Origin: Acidimicrobiales bacterium
GTDB taxonomy: Bacteria; Actinomycetota; Acidimicrobiia; Acidimicrobiales; Bog-793
NCBI GenBank assembly: GCA_030037405.1
Contig: JASHRK010000181.1
Coordinates: 1-5,699, forward strand
Length of the DNA: 5,699 bases
Direction: 5' to 3'
The first letter of the stretch is position 1. The number at the start of each line of letters is the position of its first letter. This document shows, piece after piece, positions 1 through 5,377 of this stretch. The notes under the pieces were generated by a model. It was not told where the DNA came from and ran no database searches. It was given only the letters and a program-made list of their open reading frames with translations. The position numbers and the translations under genes were made by a program.

Positions 1-24
1 TCGGCGCCACCCGCGCCGCCGGTT

Positions 25-894
25 GTGAGTCGAAAGGCGTCGCGAGCAAGCCGTACCCTTTGGTTCGTGCCGCTCGCCATCAAGGAGGTAGCTCTCGACA
101 ACGCGATAGAGCGCCTTCGCGTGTCTGCGTGGGCACTCGGCAATGTCGCCGGCGGCGCCGGCACGAGCGTCCCGGAGCACGTGAACAGGTACCTGTCGCA
201 GGTCGAGTCCGCTGAGGCGCAGCTCCGTAGCATCTTCATGGACCCGGAGGTCTGGAACCGCCTTCACGGCGAACAGTTCTGGGCGATTCGTGCGCTCTCG
301 TCAGGTAGCCCGCGCCCGATCGCGCTCATCGACGCCGAGGCCCAGGAGCAGCAGCGCTACGTCGAGAGCCTTATGGAGCGCCTCAAGCAGCTCGGGGACC
401 GCATCACAATGGCACCGGGTCGCCTCGCGGTGCTTGACACGCACGTCTTGCTCCACTTCCAGCCGCCCAGTCAGGTCAACTGGAAGGAGGTGCTCGGTGT
501 CGATGCGGTGCGCCTCGTCCTCCCGCTCCGCGTCGTCGAGGAGCTGGACGAGTTCAAGTACCGCGGACGCGATGACCTGGCGGACCGCGCTCGCCGGCTC
601 CTAGGCGCGCTGTGGTCTGTGCTCGAGTCGACCAAGGGCACGCCCGTCCGCCTTACCGAAGGAGTGACAATCGAACTCCCCGTAAACGACGAGCCGCGAC
701 GCCGGACACTTGACGCCGACGAGGAAGTCCTCTCGGAGTGCTCTACGCTCGCAGCAGTCGGCGCGCCAGTCACGCTCGTCACGGACGACACGGGGATGTC
801 GCTGCGAGCCGTAGCGCGAGGGCTCGCGGTAGTGCGTATGCCGGAGAAGTACCTGCGGGTGAGGACGCCCTCGGAGAACGCGCCACCGCTCTGA
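25..894 (+). CDS. PIN-domain (PhoH/VapC-like) putative ribonuclease, start uncertain
   Basis: A 289-residue protein whose C-terminal half (about residues 133-275) reads as a PIN nuclease domain. The first strand is VLDTHVLLHF with the catalytic Asp at D138. Next comes LPLRVVEELDEFK with acidic E172/E173, then a DADEE cluster (D230, D232, E233, E234), and finally LVTDDTG with D254/D255. These are the usual four acidic positions of the Mg/Mn-dependent PIN fold, in the VVEELDxxK form seen in PhoH-type PIN proteins. Residues 1-130 are mostly helical and not recognised; 105-125 could be a short coiled coil. RNA cleavage is the family expectation; the target is unknown, and no antitoxin gene is visible next to it. 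The frame is open back to base 1, so the GTG at 25, which has no convincing SD, may not be the true start. The gene converges on the first NRAMP gene and looks functionally unrelated to it. Confidence 0.8.
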   Translation: MSRKASRASRTLWFVPLAIKEVALDNAIERLRVSAWALGNVAGGAGTSVPEHVNRYLSQVESAEAQLRSIFMDPEVWNRLHGEQFWAIRALSSGSPRPIALIDAEAQEQQRYVESLMERLKQLGDRITMAPGRLAVLDTHVLLHFQPPSQVNWKEVLGVDAVRLVLPLRVVEELDEFKYRGRDDLADRARRLLGALWSVLESTKGTPVRLTEGVTIELPVNDEPRRRTLDADEEVLSECSTLAAVGAPVTLVTDDTGMSLRAVARGLAVVRMPEKYLRVRTPSENAPPL

Positions 895-922
895 CGCGAG
901 CGAAGCGTTCCATGCGCTCCGC

Positions 923-938
923 CCCTCGAGGACGAGGG
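923..938. terminator. GC-rich hairpin between convergent genes, possible weak terminator
   Basis: CCCTCG (923-928) pairs perfectly with CGAGGG (933-938) across an AGGA loop. It sits 29 bases after the PIN gene stop, where a bidirectional terminator would be expected between convergent genes. No T tract follows on either strand, so intrinsic termination is only a suggestion; actinobacterial terminators often lack a strong U tract. Confidence 0.25.
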
Positions 939-955
939 CCCGCGGTGAGGTCTGC

Positions 956-991
956 TCACTTAGCATCGAGCCGGGCTGCGGTCATGGTCAT
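956..991 (-). CDS. 11-codon ORF with ideal SD behind the NRAMP gene; truncated gene or leader peptide
   Basis: Beginning 25 nt after the stop of the minus-strand NRAMP gene, the sequence GAAAGGAG is followed six bases later by an ATG. The frame encodes MTMTAARLDAK and then stops at TGA. The ribosome site is as good as any in the window, yet the product is only 11 residues. The simplest reading is the surviving 5' end of a second operon gene cut off by a deletion, rearrangement or frameshift. A real micro-peptide is possible. The frame that overlaps its end and continues to 601 on the minus strand lies antisense to the PIN gene and does not look like a protein. Confidence 0.3.
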   Translation of the reverse strand: MTMTAARLDAK

Positions 992-1016
992 GGTCTTCTC
1001 CTTTCAACAGCGCCGG

Positions 1017-2777
1017 TCAGTGGGCGAAGGAGCTGAACACCTTGACGGCGACCAGCAGGGCCGAGGAAATGAGGTAGACGCGCAGGCTGAGCAGCCCGAC
1101 CCGGCGGATGGGAGAGATCTTCGGTGCGGGAAGCTGGTCGAGGGGTGGCATCCTCCAGGTGTCGCGGTCGAGGTGGCGCACCTCGGCCAACCGGTCGCTC
1201 TTTCCGCCCGCCGCCACCCGCCGCTGCTTGGCGACGGCCAACGCGGGCAACACACCGAACAGGGTGACGGCCATCCCGACAGCGAAGAAGACCTCAGTCA
1301 GCATCTTCCCCGACACCGACGTGAACAGGGTGGAGATCACCAGGATGAGGCTCAAGATGATCAGCACGCCGACAATGGTGATCGTCAGGACGTTCTGCCA
1401 GGTCTTGTTGACCCACGGGCCGAGCACGTCCTTGTCGTTGCAGAGCAGGACCAAGAACAGCACAGCGGAGGGGAGAAGGATCCCGGCGAGGACCTGGACG
1501 TACTCGGTGAGCACCCCGAGGAAGTGGCTGCTGCCCAGGAGCACCATCGCGCAGGCCAGGACGATTTGGCCGGCGTAGACGGCGTAGAAGAACGGGGCGG
1601 TGCGCACCGTGCGGTGCAGAGAGTGGTGCTGGTTGAAGCTGTCCCCGAACGCGTACGACGTCGACAGCGACACGGCCCCGGCCCCGATGAGGGCCGCGAC
1701 CAGCAGCATGACGGCGGCCAACGATCCGGCGGTCGAACCGAGGGTGGCATGGATGGCGTTGTTGAACCAACCGGAGTCGGTGTAGGTGATGGTCGGCCCG
1801 TATCGCTTGGTCCCGTTGAGGGCGAACGCGGCGAAGGCGATCATCCCGCCTGCGGCGACGGTGGTGATGATGCAGCCGATGAAGGTGTCAGCCTGCTCGT
1901 AGCGCAGCCAGCGGGGGGTGATGCGCTTGTCCAAGATGTTGGACTGCTGGAAGAACAGCTGCCAAGGGGCGACCGTGGTCCCCACGATGGCCACGATCAA
2001 CAGGATCGCCGCGCTGTTCGTCCCGCCCTCCACCCCGGGTACGGCCATCCCGTGCAGAATCGGCCCGAGCGTCGGGTGGGACAGGAAGAAGCAGGGGATG
2101 AACACGAAGCTGCCGACGACGAGCAGCAGCATGGCCCGCTCCCAGCGACGGAAATTCCCGGTTGCCGCGAACGAGAACAGCAACAGTCCCGAGGCAGGGA
2201 CGCTCCACCACTTGGGCACGCCGAAGTAGGCCATCCCGAAGTTGATGCCGACGAACTCGGTGAGAAGCGTCAGGAAGTTCAAGATGAACAGGTCGCCCAC
2301 CGAGAACAGGTTCCAGAACCGGCCGAAGCGCTCCCGGATGAGCCGGGCGTGGCCGACACCGGTCACGGCACCGAGACGGGTGACCATCTCCTGGGCCACG
2401 AAGAGCACCACGAACAGGGCCACGAGGATCCACAGCATCGAGGTGCCGTACTGCTGGCCGGCCTGGGTGTAGGTCTGCACGCCGCCGGCGTCGTTGTCGC
2501 CGACCATGACGATGAGGCCGGGGCCGACGATGACCGCCAAGGTGGCCAAGCGCTTCCACCAAGTTCTGCGCGGGACGCGGTCGCGCATCGAGATGGTACC
2601 CAGCGACCCGCGGATGTCGCCGATGTGCTTGGGGTCGAGCACGGCGGGGCCGAAGTCCAGATCGCCATTCTCGCGAAGTCGGGTGATGACGGCGGTCCGG
2701 TCGCGGGCGAACTCCTCGTCGCTGATGGCGACGCCGTCACCAGACCGGCCGGGTGGGGCAAGAACCTTGTAGGACAT
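1017..2777 (-). CDS. NRAMP/SLC11-family divalent metal transporter, NRMT-like (first paralogue)
   Basis: A 586-residue polytopic membrane protein of the LeuT-fold NRAMP family, which carries divalent cations across the cytoplasmic membrane. About 80 hydrophilic residues come first, then roughly 11-12 hydrophobic helices (about 78-515), a polar stretch, and a last hydrophobic helix (560-583). Family landmarks are TM1 with DNDAGG (94-99) followed by TQAG, TM3 with TEFVG (173-177), and TM6 with GTTVAPWQLFFQQS (266-279). Compared with MntH, the TM1 DPGN is DAGG (Asn to Gly at 99). The TM6 MPH is APW (Met to Ala at 270, His to Trp at 272). The TM3 proton-pathway Asp is Leu171, while the nearby Glu is kept (E174). 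Loss of the soft Met ligand argues against a standard Mn/Fe carrier and points to the NRAMP-related Mg2+ transporter type; this is inference. The start at 2777 is chosen for its SD eight bases upstream; an in-frame ATG at 2801 has none. The gene is paralogous and divergent to the transporter at 3696. Confidence 0.92.
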   Translation of the reverse strand: MSYKVLAPPGRSGDGVAISDEEFARDRTAVITRLRENGDLDFGPAVLDPKHIGDIRGSLGTISMRDRVPRRTWWKRLATLAVIVGPGLIVMVGDNDAGGVQTYTQAGQQYGTSMLWILVALFVVLFVAQEMVTRLGAVTGVGHARLIRERFGRFWNLFSVGDLFILNFLTLLTEFVGINFGMAYFGVPKWWSVPASGLLLFSFAATGNFRRWERAMLLLVVGSFVFIPCFFLSHPTLGPILHGMAVPGVEGGTNSAAILLIVAIVGTTVAPWQLFFQQSNILDKRITPRWLRYEQADTFIGCIITTVAAGGMIAFAAFALNGTKRYGPTITYTDSGWFNNAIHATLGSTAGSLAAVMLLVAALIGAGAVSLSTSYAFGDSFNQHHSLHRTVRTAPFFYAVYAGQIVLACAMVLLGSSHFLGVLTEYVQVLAGILLPSAVLFLVLLCNDKDVLGPWVNKTWQNVLTITIVGVLIILSLILVISTLFTSVSGKMLTEVFFAVGMAVTLFGVLPALAVAKQRRVAAGGKSDRLAEVRHLDRDTWRMPPLDQLPAPKISPIRRVGLLSLRVYLISSALLVAVKVFSSFAH

Positions 2778-2785
2778 GACACAAA

Positions 2786-2792
2786 CTCCTTT
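2786..2792 (-). promoter_or_regulatory. Ribosome binding site of the first NRAMP gene
   Basis: On the minus strand AAAGGAG lies eight bases before the ATG at 2777. It falls inside the longer frame that starts at 2801, so it decides for the inner start and the N-terminus MSYKVLAPPG. Confidence 0.75.
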
Positions 2793-2810
2793 GCATCTCA
2801 TAGGTGGTGA

Positions 2811-2838
2811 CGTCCACGACCGAGTCGGCGTGTGGACG
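2811..2838 (-). promoter_or_regulatory. Leader stem-loop before the first NRAMP gene
   Basis: CGTCCAC (2811-2817) is the exact reverse complement of GTGGACG (2832-2838), giving a 7-bp stem with a 14-nt loop. It ends about 18 bases upstream of the SD of the minus-strand NRAMP gene, so it would lie in the 5' untranslated RNA if transcription starts further upstream. The same GTGGACG occurs again at 2854-2860, so two mutually exclusive pairings are possible. A regulatory role is inference. Confidence 0.3.
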
Positions 2839-2875
2839 CGACGGGTCAGACCGGTGGACGCGACGGGTCAGACCG
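2832..2875. repeat. Two adjoining perfect 22-bp direct repeats
   Basis: Bases 2832-2853 and 2854-2875 are identical 22-mers, each beginning GTGGACGCGACGGG and ending CAGACCG, with no bases between them. A 22-bp period is about two helical turns and would put two protein sites on the same face of the DNA. They lie 55-98 bp upstream of the NRAMP start, a suitable place for a regulator site or leader element. A simple replication-slippage duplication is the alternative. Confidence 0.9.
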
Positions 2876-2940
2876 CCAGCTGGGGCAGGTATTCGAGCGG
2901 GGTTTGTCCCGGCGCTAAGGGCTCAGATCAAGCCAGCGGG

Positions 2941-2975
2941 GCGCGGATGTCGGCGTGGGGATCCGACACCTGCGC
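2941..2975. repeat. 13-bp imperfect inverted repeat, strong GC-rich hairpin
   Basis: Bases 2941-2953 pair with 2963-2975 across a 9-nt loop. Eleven pairs are Watson-Crick, one is G.T (2945/2971) and one is an A/C mismatch (2947/2969). No T tract follows on either strand, so it is not a textbook intrinsic terminator. It could be an RNA structure in the leader of the minus-strand NRAMP gene or an operator. Confidence 0.6.
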
Positions 2976-3119
2976 GTGAGGATTGATGACCGCGAGCAGC
3001 CTACGGATCGACGCCTAAATAGGAAGCCGCGCTGTTCGCTTCCACCAACGAGCGCGTTCAGAGAGAGAACGAGCTCACTCGAGAACCGGCAGGTACGCGC
3101 CCCTCGGGTCGGGTGACCG

Positions 3120-3182
3120 TCAGGCCGTGGGAGGCGACAGACGGCCAACGGTACTGTGGGGTTTGTCAGGATCCGAGCTCAC
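3120..3182 (-). CDS. 20-codon ORF with full-consensus SD; leader peptide or gene remnant
   Basis: On the minus strand AAGGAGGTG (3197-3189) is a nine-base match to the 16S rRNA tail. Six bases later comes GTG, opening VSSDPDKPHSTVGRLSPPTA before a TGA. Such a strong SD rarely arises by chance. The frame points toward the NRAMP start 343 bp away. It could be a leader peptide or the 5' end of a decayed gene; downstream the same frame carries further protein-like pieces separated by stops. No family is recognised. Confidence 0.3.
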   Translation of the reverse strand: MSSDPDKPHSTVGRLSPPTA

Positions 3183-3244
3183 GACTGCCACCTCCTTCCC
3201 GTCACCAGGTGGGTCCAACGCCTTTTGGCAGAGAACCAACTAAA

Positions 3245-3264
3245 GCATGAACAGTTTATCATGC
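3245..3264. promoter_or_regulatory. SmtB/ArsR-type operator palindrome
   Basis: GCATGA (3245-3250) and TCATGC (3259-3264) form a perfect 6-bp inverted repeat around an 8-bp centre. The core ATGAACAGTTTATCA closely resembles the cyanobacterial SmtB operator core as I recall it (ATGAACAGTTATTCA). It lies 30 bp before the ATG of the repressor gene and is strikingly AT-rich against its surroundings. The natural reading is autoregulation: the repressor binds here and shuts its own operon, including the second NRAMP gene, until metal releases it. Binding is not shown by sequence alone. Confidence 0.65.
3257..3262 (+). promoter_or_regulatory. Candidate -10 element of the repressor-transporter operon
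   Basis: TATCAT matches the -10 consensus at five of six positions and overlaps the right half of the operator. This placement lets a bound repressor block RNA polymerase. No good -35 is found 16-18 bp upstream; TTGGCA at 3225-3230 is too far away. Many actinobacterial promoters have a weak -35. Confidence 0.3.
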
Positions 3265-3286
3265 GATGTCAAGTTCGGCTACCGGT

Positions 3287-3293
3287 GAAGGAG
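3287..3293 (+). promoter_or_regulatory. Ribosome binding site of the ArsR-family gene
   Basis: GAAGGAG ends one base before the ATG at 3295 and 13 bases before the in-frame ATG at 3307. The first gap is too short and the second rather long, so the SD does not settle the start. The choice changes only four N-terminal residues. Confidence 0.55.
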
Positions 3294-3294
3294 C

Positions 3295-3699
3295 ATGGAT
3301 CAGACGATGAGCAAATTCGAGAAGCGACGGGCCAGGGGCGAGCCGCCCATAACTGAGGCGGTCGCGGACCGGCTGGCGGACACGATGTTTGCCCTCTCGG
3401 CACCCAGCCGGGTGCTGATCCTCGGATCTCTGCTCGACGGCCCCCACTCGGTCAGCGATCTCACCGAGAGTCTGGGCATGGAGCAGTCCGCCGTGTCCCA
3501 CCAGTTGCGGGTGCTGCGCGAGCACAATCTGGTGCGGGGCGAAAAGATCGGCCGGCTCCGCCTCTACGCGCTCCACGACGAGCACGTTGCCACGCTCCTT
3601 CACGCCGCGCTGGACCACATCCAACGCGATCATCCTGCGGCAAAGGCCGCCACCCGTAAGCGGTCTCAGCACGGTCGCGCCGCGGGTCACGTCTCGTGA
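3295..3699 (+). CDS. ArsR/SmtB-family metal-sensing transcriptional repressor
   Basis: A 134-residue winged-helix protein of typical ArsR/SmtB size. FALSAPSRVLILGSLLDGP (32-50) is the family's opening helix pair. HSVSDLTESLGMEQSAVSHQLRVLREHNLV (51-80) is the helix-turn-helix, with recognition helix SAVSHQLRVL. RGEKIGRLRLYAL is the wing. The CadC/ArsR alpha-3 site (ELCVCD) is absent. The final helix DEHVATLLHAALDHIQRDH matches the SmtB/CzrA alpha-5 metal site: D95, H97 and H108 keep the D-x-H...11...H spacing. The fourth ligand position (111) is Arg, with D112 and H113 next to it. Members bind their operator as dimers and let go when metal (Zn, Co, Ni) binds. The gene follows an SmtB-like palindrome, and its TGA overlaps the GTG of the transporter gene, so it very probably controls that transporter. 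An exact metal cannot be assigned. Confidence 0.92.
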   Translation: MDQTMSKFEKRRARGEPPITEAVADRLADTMFALSAPSRVLILGSLLDGPHSVSDLTESLGMEQSAVSHQLRVLREHNLVRGEKIGRLRLYALHDEHVATLLHAALDHIQRDHPAAKAATRKRSQHGRAAGHVS

Positions 3700-5363
3700 A
3701 CCGAACCGCCAGCCGGTCCGATCGCCGGACCGGAGAAGGGCACGGTCCGACCCAGGTGTCGTTTGGCCCGTCCGCGGACAGGCGGTCAGTGCTGGACCGG
3801 GCGCACCGAGGAGACATCATCGGCGCTCTCGGCCGGGTCTCCTCGGCCGACACCGGCCCCCGTCGCTCCTGGCGCCAGCGCCTGGTCACCCTGGCCGCTG
3901 TGCTAGGACCGGGCGTGATCGTCCTCGTGGCCGACAATGACGCTGGGGGGATCTCTACCTACGCCCAGGTCGGTCAGGACGACGGACTGCGGTTCCTCTG
4001 GCTGCTGGCAGTCTTGGCCGCCGCGCTGCTGGTCAACCAGGAGATGGTCGGTCGCCTGGGCGCGGTCACTGGGGCCGGGCACGCCCGGCTCATCTACGAG
4101 CGCTTTGGCCGCCGCTGGGGAGCTTTCGCACTCTCGGACCTCCTTGTCGTGAACTTTTTGATCGTCGTGACGGAGTTCATCGGCGTGGCGTTCGGTCTCG
4201 GCTACTTCGGGGTCAGCCGTTACGTTTCGGTACCGGTCGCTGCGCTGGTGCTGATCGCGTTGCCGATCACCGGGAGCTTCCGTCGGTGGGAACGCGCGGT
4301 GTACGCGTTCGTCGCGCTCAGCCTTGTCGCCGTGCCGCTCATAGTCCTGGCCCACCGCCCAGTATCCAACATGGCCACCGAGGCCTTCGGCTCAGGGCGC
4401 AGCCCGGCCGAGGCCACCGTGCTGCTGGTCATCGCACTTATCGGGACCACGGTCGCCCCCTGGCAGTTGTTCTTCCAGCAGTCCAACGTCGTGGACAAGC
4501 GCATCACCGCCCGCTGGCTCCCCTACGAGCGGGCCGATACCGTCATCGGGACCGCCCTGTTCGCCATCGGGGCCGTCGGCATCCTGATCGCCTGCGCCGT
4601 GGCCTTCGACGGGACCGCACTCCACGGCGCGTACCTCAACGCTGGCACCGTGGCCGACGACCTCCGCCGACGAGCTGGGTCCTGGGCGGGAGCGCTCTTT
4701 GCTATCGCGTTACTCAACGGGTCGATCCTCGGCGCCGGCGCCGTAACTCTCTCCACCTCCTACGCCATCGGCGACATGACCGGAACGAAGCACTCGCTCC
4801 ACCGAAACTGGCGCGACGCCCGACGCTTCCACGGCAGCTACGCGGCTCTCGTTGCTGCCGCCGCGGCGATCGTGCTTATCCCCGGCACGCCGCTCGGAGT
4901 CGTCACCACCGGAGTCCAGGCCCTGGCCGGAGTCCTCCTGCCGAGCGCTCTCGTCTTTCTCATCCTGCTTTGTAACGACAAGACCGTGCTCGGTCCTTGG
5001 GTCAACACCCGATGGCTCAACGTCGTCTCATGCACCCTGGTGGCCACCTTCCTCGTGCTCTCCGCTCTCCTCGTGATCTCTACGCTGTTCCCCCAACTCC
5101 TCATCGCCTGGGCTGCCATCCTCTTCAGCGTGGTGGGCGCCTCAGTCCTGGGCGCATCCGCGGGCCTCCAACTCGGCACCGACACCCAACAGCTTTCACA
5201 AGTTCAGCCAAACAGAGCTTCCTGGACGATGCCCCGTATCGAATCTCTGCCACCACCACCCACCTCCCGAGCCCGCACTATCGGGCTGGTCGTGCTCCGC
5301 TGCTACCTGCTCCTCGCCGCCATCGCAGTCATCGTCAAGGTGATCCGGCTCATGATCGGCTAA
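3696..5363 (+). CDS. NRAMP/SLC11-family divalent metal transporter, NRMT-like (second paralogue)
   Basis: A 555-residue membrane protein paralogous to the minus-strand transporter along its whole length. A polar N-terminus of about 60 residues includes the shared GDIxGxLG segment (39-46). Then come about 11-12 hydrophobic helices, a polar stretch with SWTMPRIESLPPPP (509-522), and a last hydrophobic helix (about 528-550). TM1 has DNDAGG (80-85), TM3 TEFIG (159-163) and TM6 GTTVAPWQLFFQQS (250-263). As in the paralogue, the canonical Asn is Gly85, the metal-binding Met is Ala254, the proton-path His is Trp256 and the TM3 Asp is Val157. Classical Mn/Fe uptake is therefore doubtful; Mg2+ or another hard divalent cation is a better guess. 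The GTG start lies in a GTGA overlap with the repressor stop and has no strong SD, which fits translational coupling. A GTG at 3756 is a possible later start. Expression should follow the repressor and its operator. Confidence 0.92.
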   Translation: MNRTASRSDRRTGEGHGPTQVSFGPSADRRSVLDRAHRGDIIGALGRVSSADTGPRRSWRQRLVTLAAVLGPGVIVLVADNDAGGISTYAQVGQDDGLRFLWLLAVLAAALLVNQEMVGRLGAVTGAGHARLIYERFGRRWGAFALSDLLVVNFLIVVTEFIGVAFGLGYFGVSRYVSVPVAALVLIALPITGSFRRWERAVYAFVALSLVAVPLIVLAHRPVSNMATEAFGSGRSPAEATVLLVIALIGTTVAPWQLFFQQSNVVDKRITARWLPYERADTVIGTALFAIGAVGILIACAVAFDGTALHGAYLNAGTVADDLRRRAGSWAGALFAIALLNGSILGAGAVTLSTSYAIGDMTGTKHSLHRNWRDARRFHGSYAALVAAAAAIVLIPGTPLGVVTTGVQALAGVLLPSALVFLILLCNDKTVLGPWVNTRWLNVVSCTLVATFLVLSALLVISTLFPQLLIAWAAILFSVVGASVLGASAGLQLGTDTQQLSQVQPNRASWTMPRIESLPPPPTSRARTIGLVVLRCYLLLAAIAVIVKVIRLMIG

Positions 5364-5377
5364 AAGGACAGACCGAC

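Larger units (their letters stand above)
2778..3294. other. Divergent intergenic region between the two transporter units
   Basis: This 517-bp stretch separates the minus-strand NRAMP gene from the repressor-transporter unit. It holds a leader hairpin (2811-2838), a 22-bp tandem duplication (2832-2875), a 13-bp imperfect inverted repeat (2941-2975), a 20-codon minus-strand ORF with a very strong SD (3120-3182), and an SmtB-like operator (3245-3264). The minus-strand frame through the small ORF (3182 down to 2868) has protein-like pieces such as RRLLAVINPHAQ and GQTPLEYLPQLAV, broken by four in-frame stops before the last one at 2868-2870. It may be a dead gene, but open stretches are common by chance at this GC content. 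No convincing -35/-10 pair for the minus-strand gene was found. Confidence 0.6.

Noticed and set aside
981..994. GTCATGGTCATGGTC short tandem repeat
   Set aside because: It is the repeated ATGACC codon pair at the start of the 11-codon minus-strand frame; too short to call separately.
738..2810. A 690-codon plus-strand frame covering the whole antisense of the first NRAMP gene
   Set aside because: Its product is rich in G, D, E, H and Q with no domain, as expected for the antisense of a hydrophobic high-GC gene. The minus strand here has clear NRAMP motifs and a good SD.
2776..2986. Plus-strand frames of 60-67 codons over the tandem repeat
   Set aside because: No SD, no motifs, and the repeat is translated as low-complexity sequence; not supported as genes.
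3055..3071. CGTTC/GAACG inverted repeat around AGAGAGA
   Set aside because: Only 5 bp per arm and no relation to a promoter or gene start.
2899..3167. GGGGTTTGTC repeated at 2899-2908 and 3158-3167
   Set aside because: A single pair of 10-mers without symmetry or meaningful spacing; chance is a sufficient explanation.
3188..3212. CCACCT/AGGTGG stem-loop
   Set aside because: Six pairs with a 13-nt loop; the left arm is explained by the minus-strand SD, so pairing is probably incidental.
2778..3294. Mg2+ (M-box) or Mn2+ (yybP-ykoY) riboswitch in the divergent region
   Set aside because: I looked for the conserved cores on both strands, since the transporters might carry Mg2+ or Mn2+, and found no match. 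A covariance-model search would be decisive.
3461..4355. Minus-strand frames antisense to the repressor and the second transporter
   Set aside because: Arg/Pro-rich or Asp/Glu/His-rich products without motifs; shadows of well-supported plus-strand genes.
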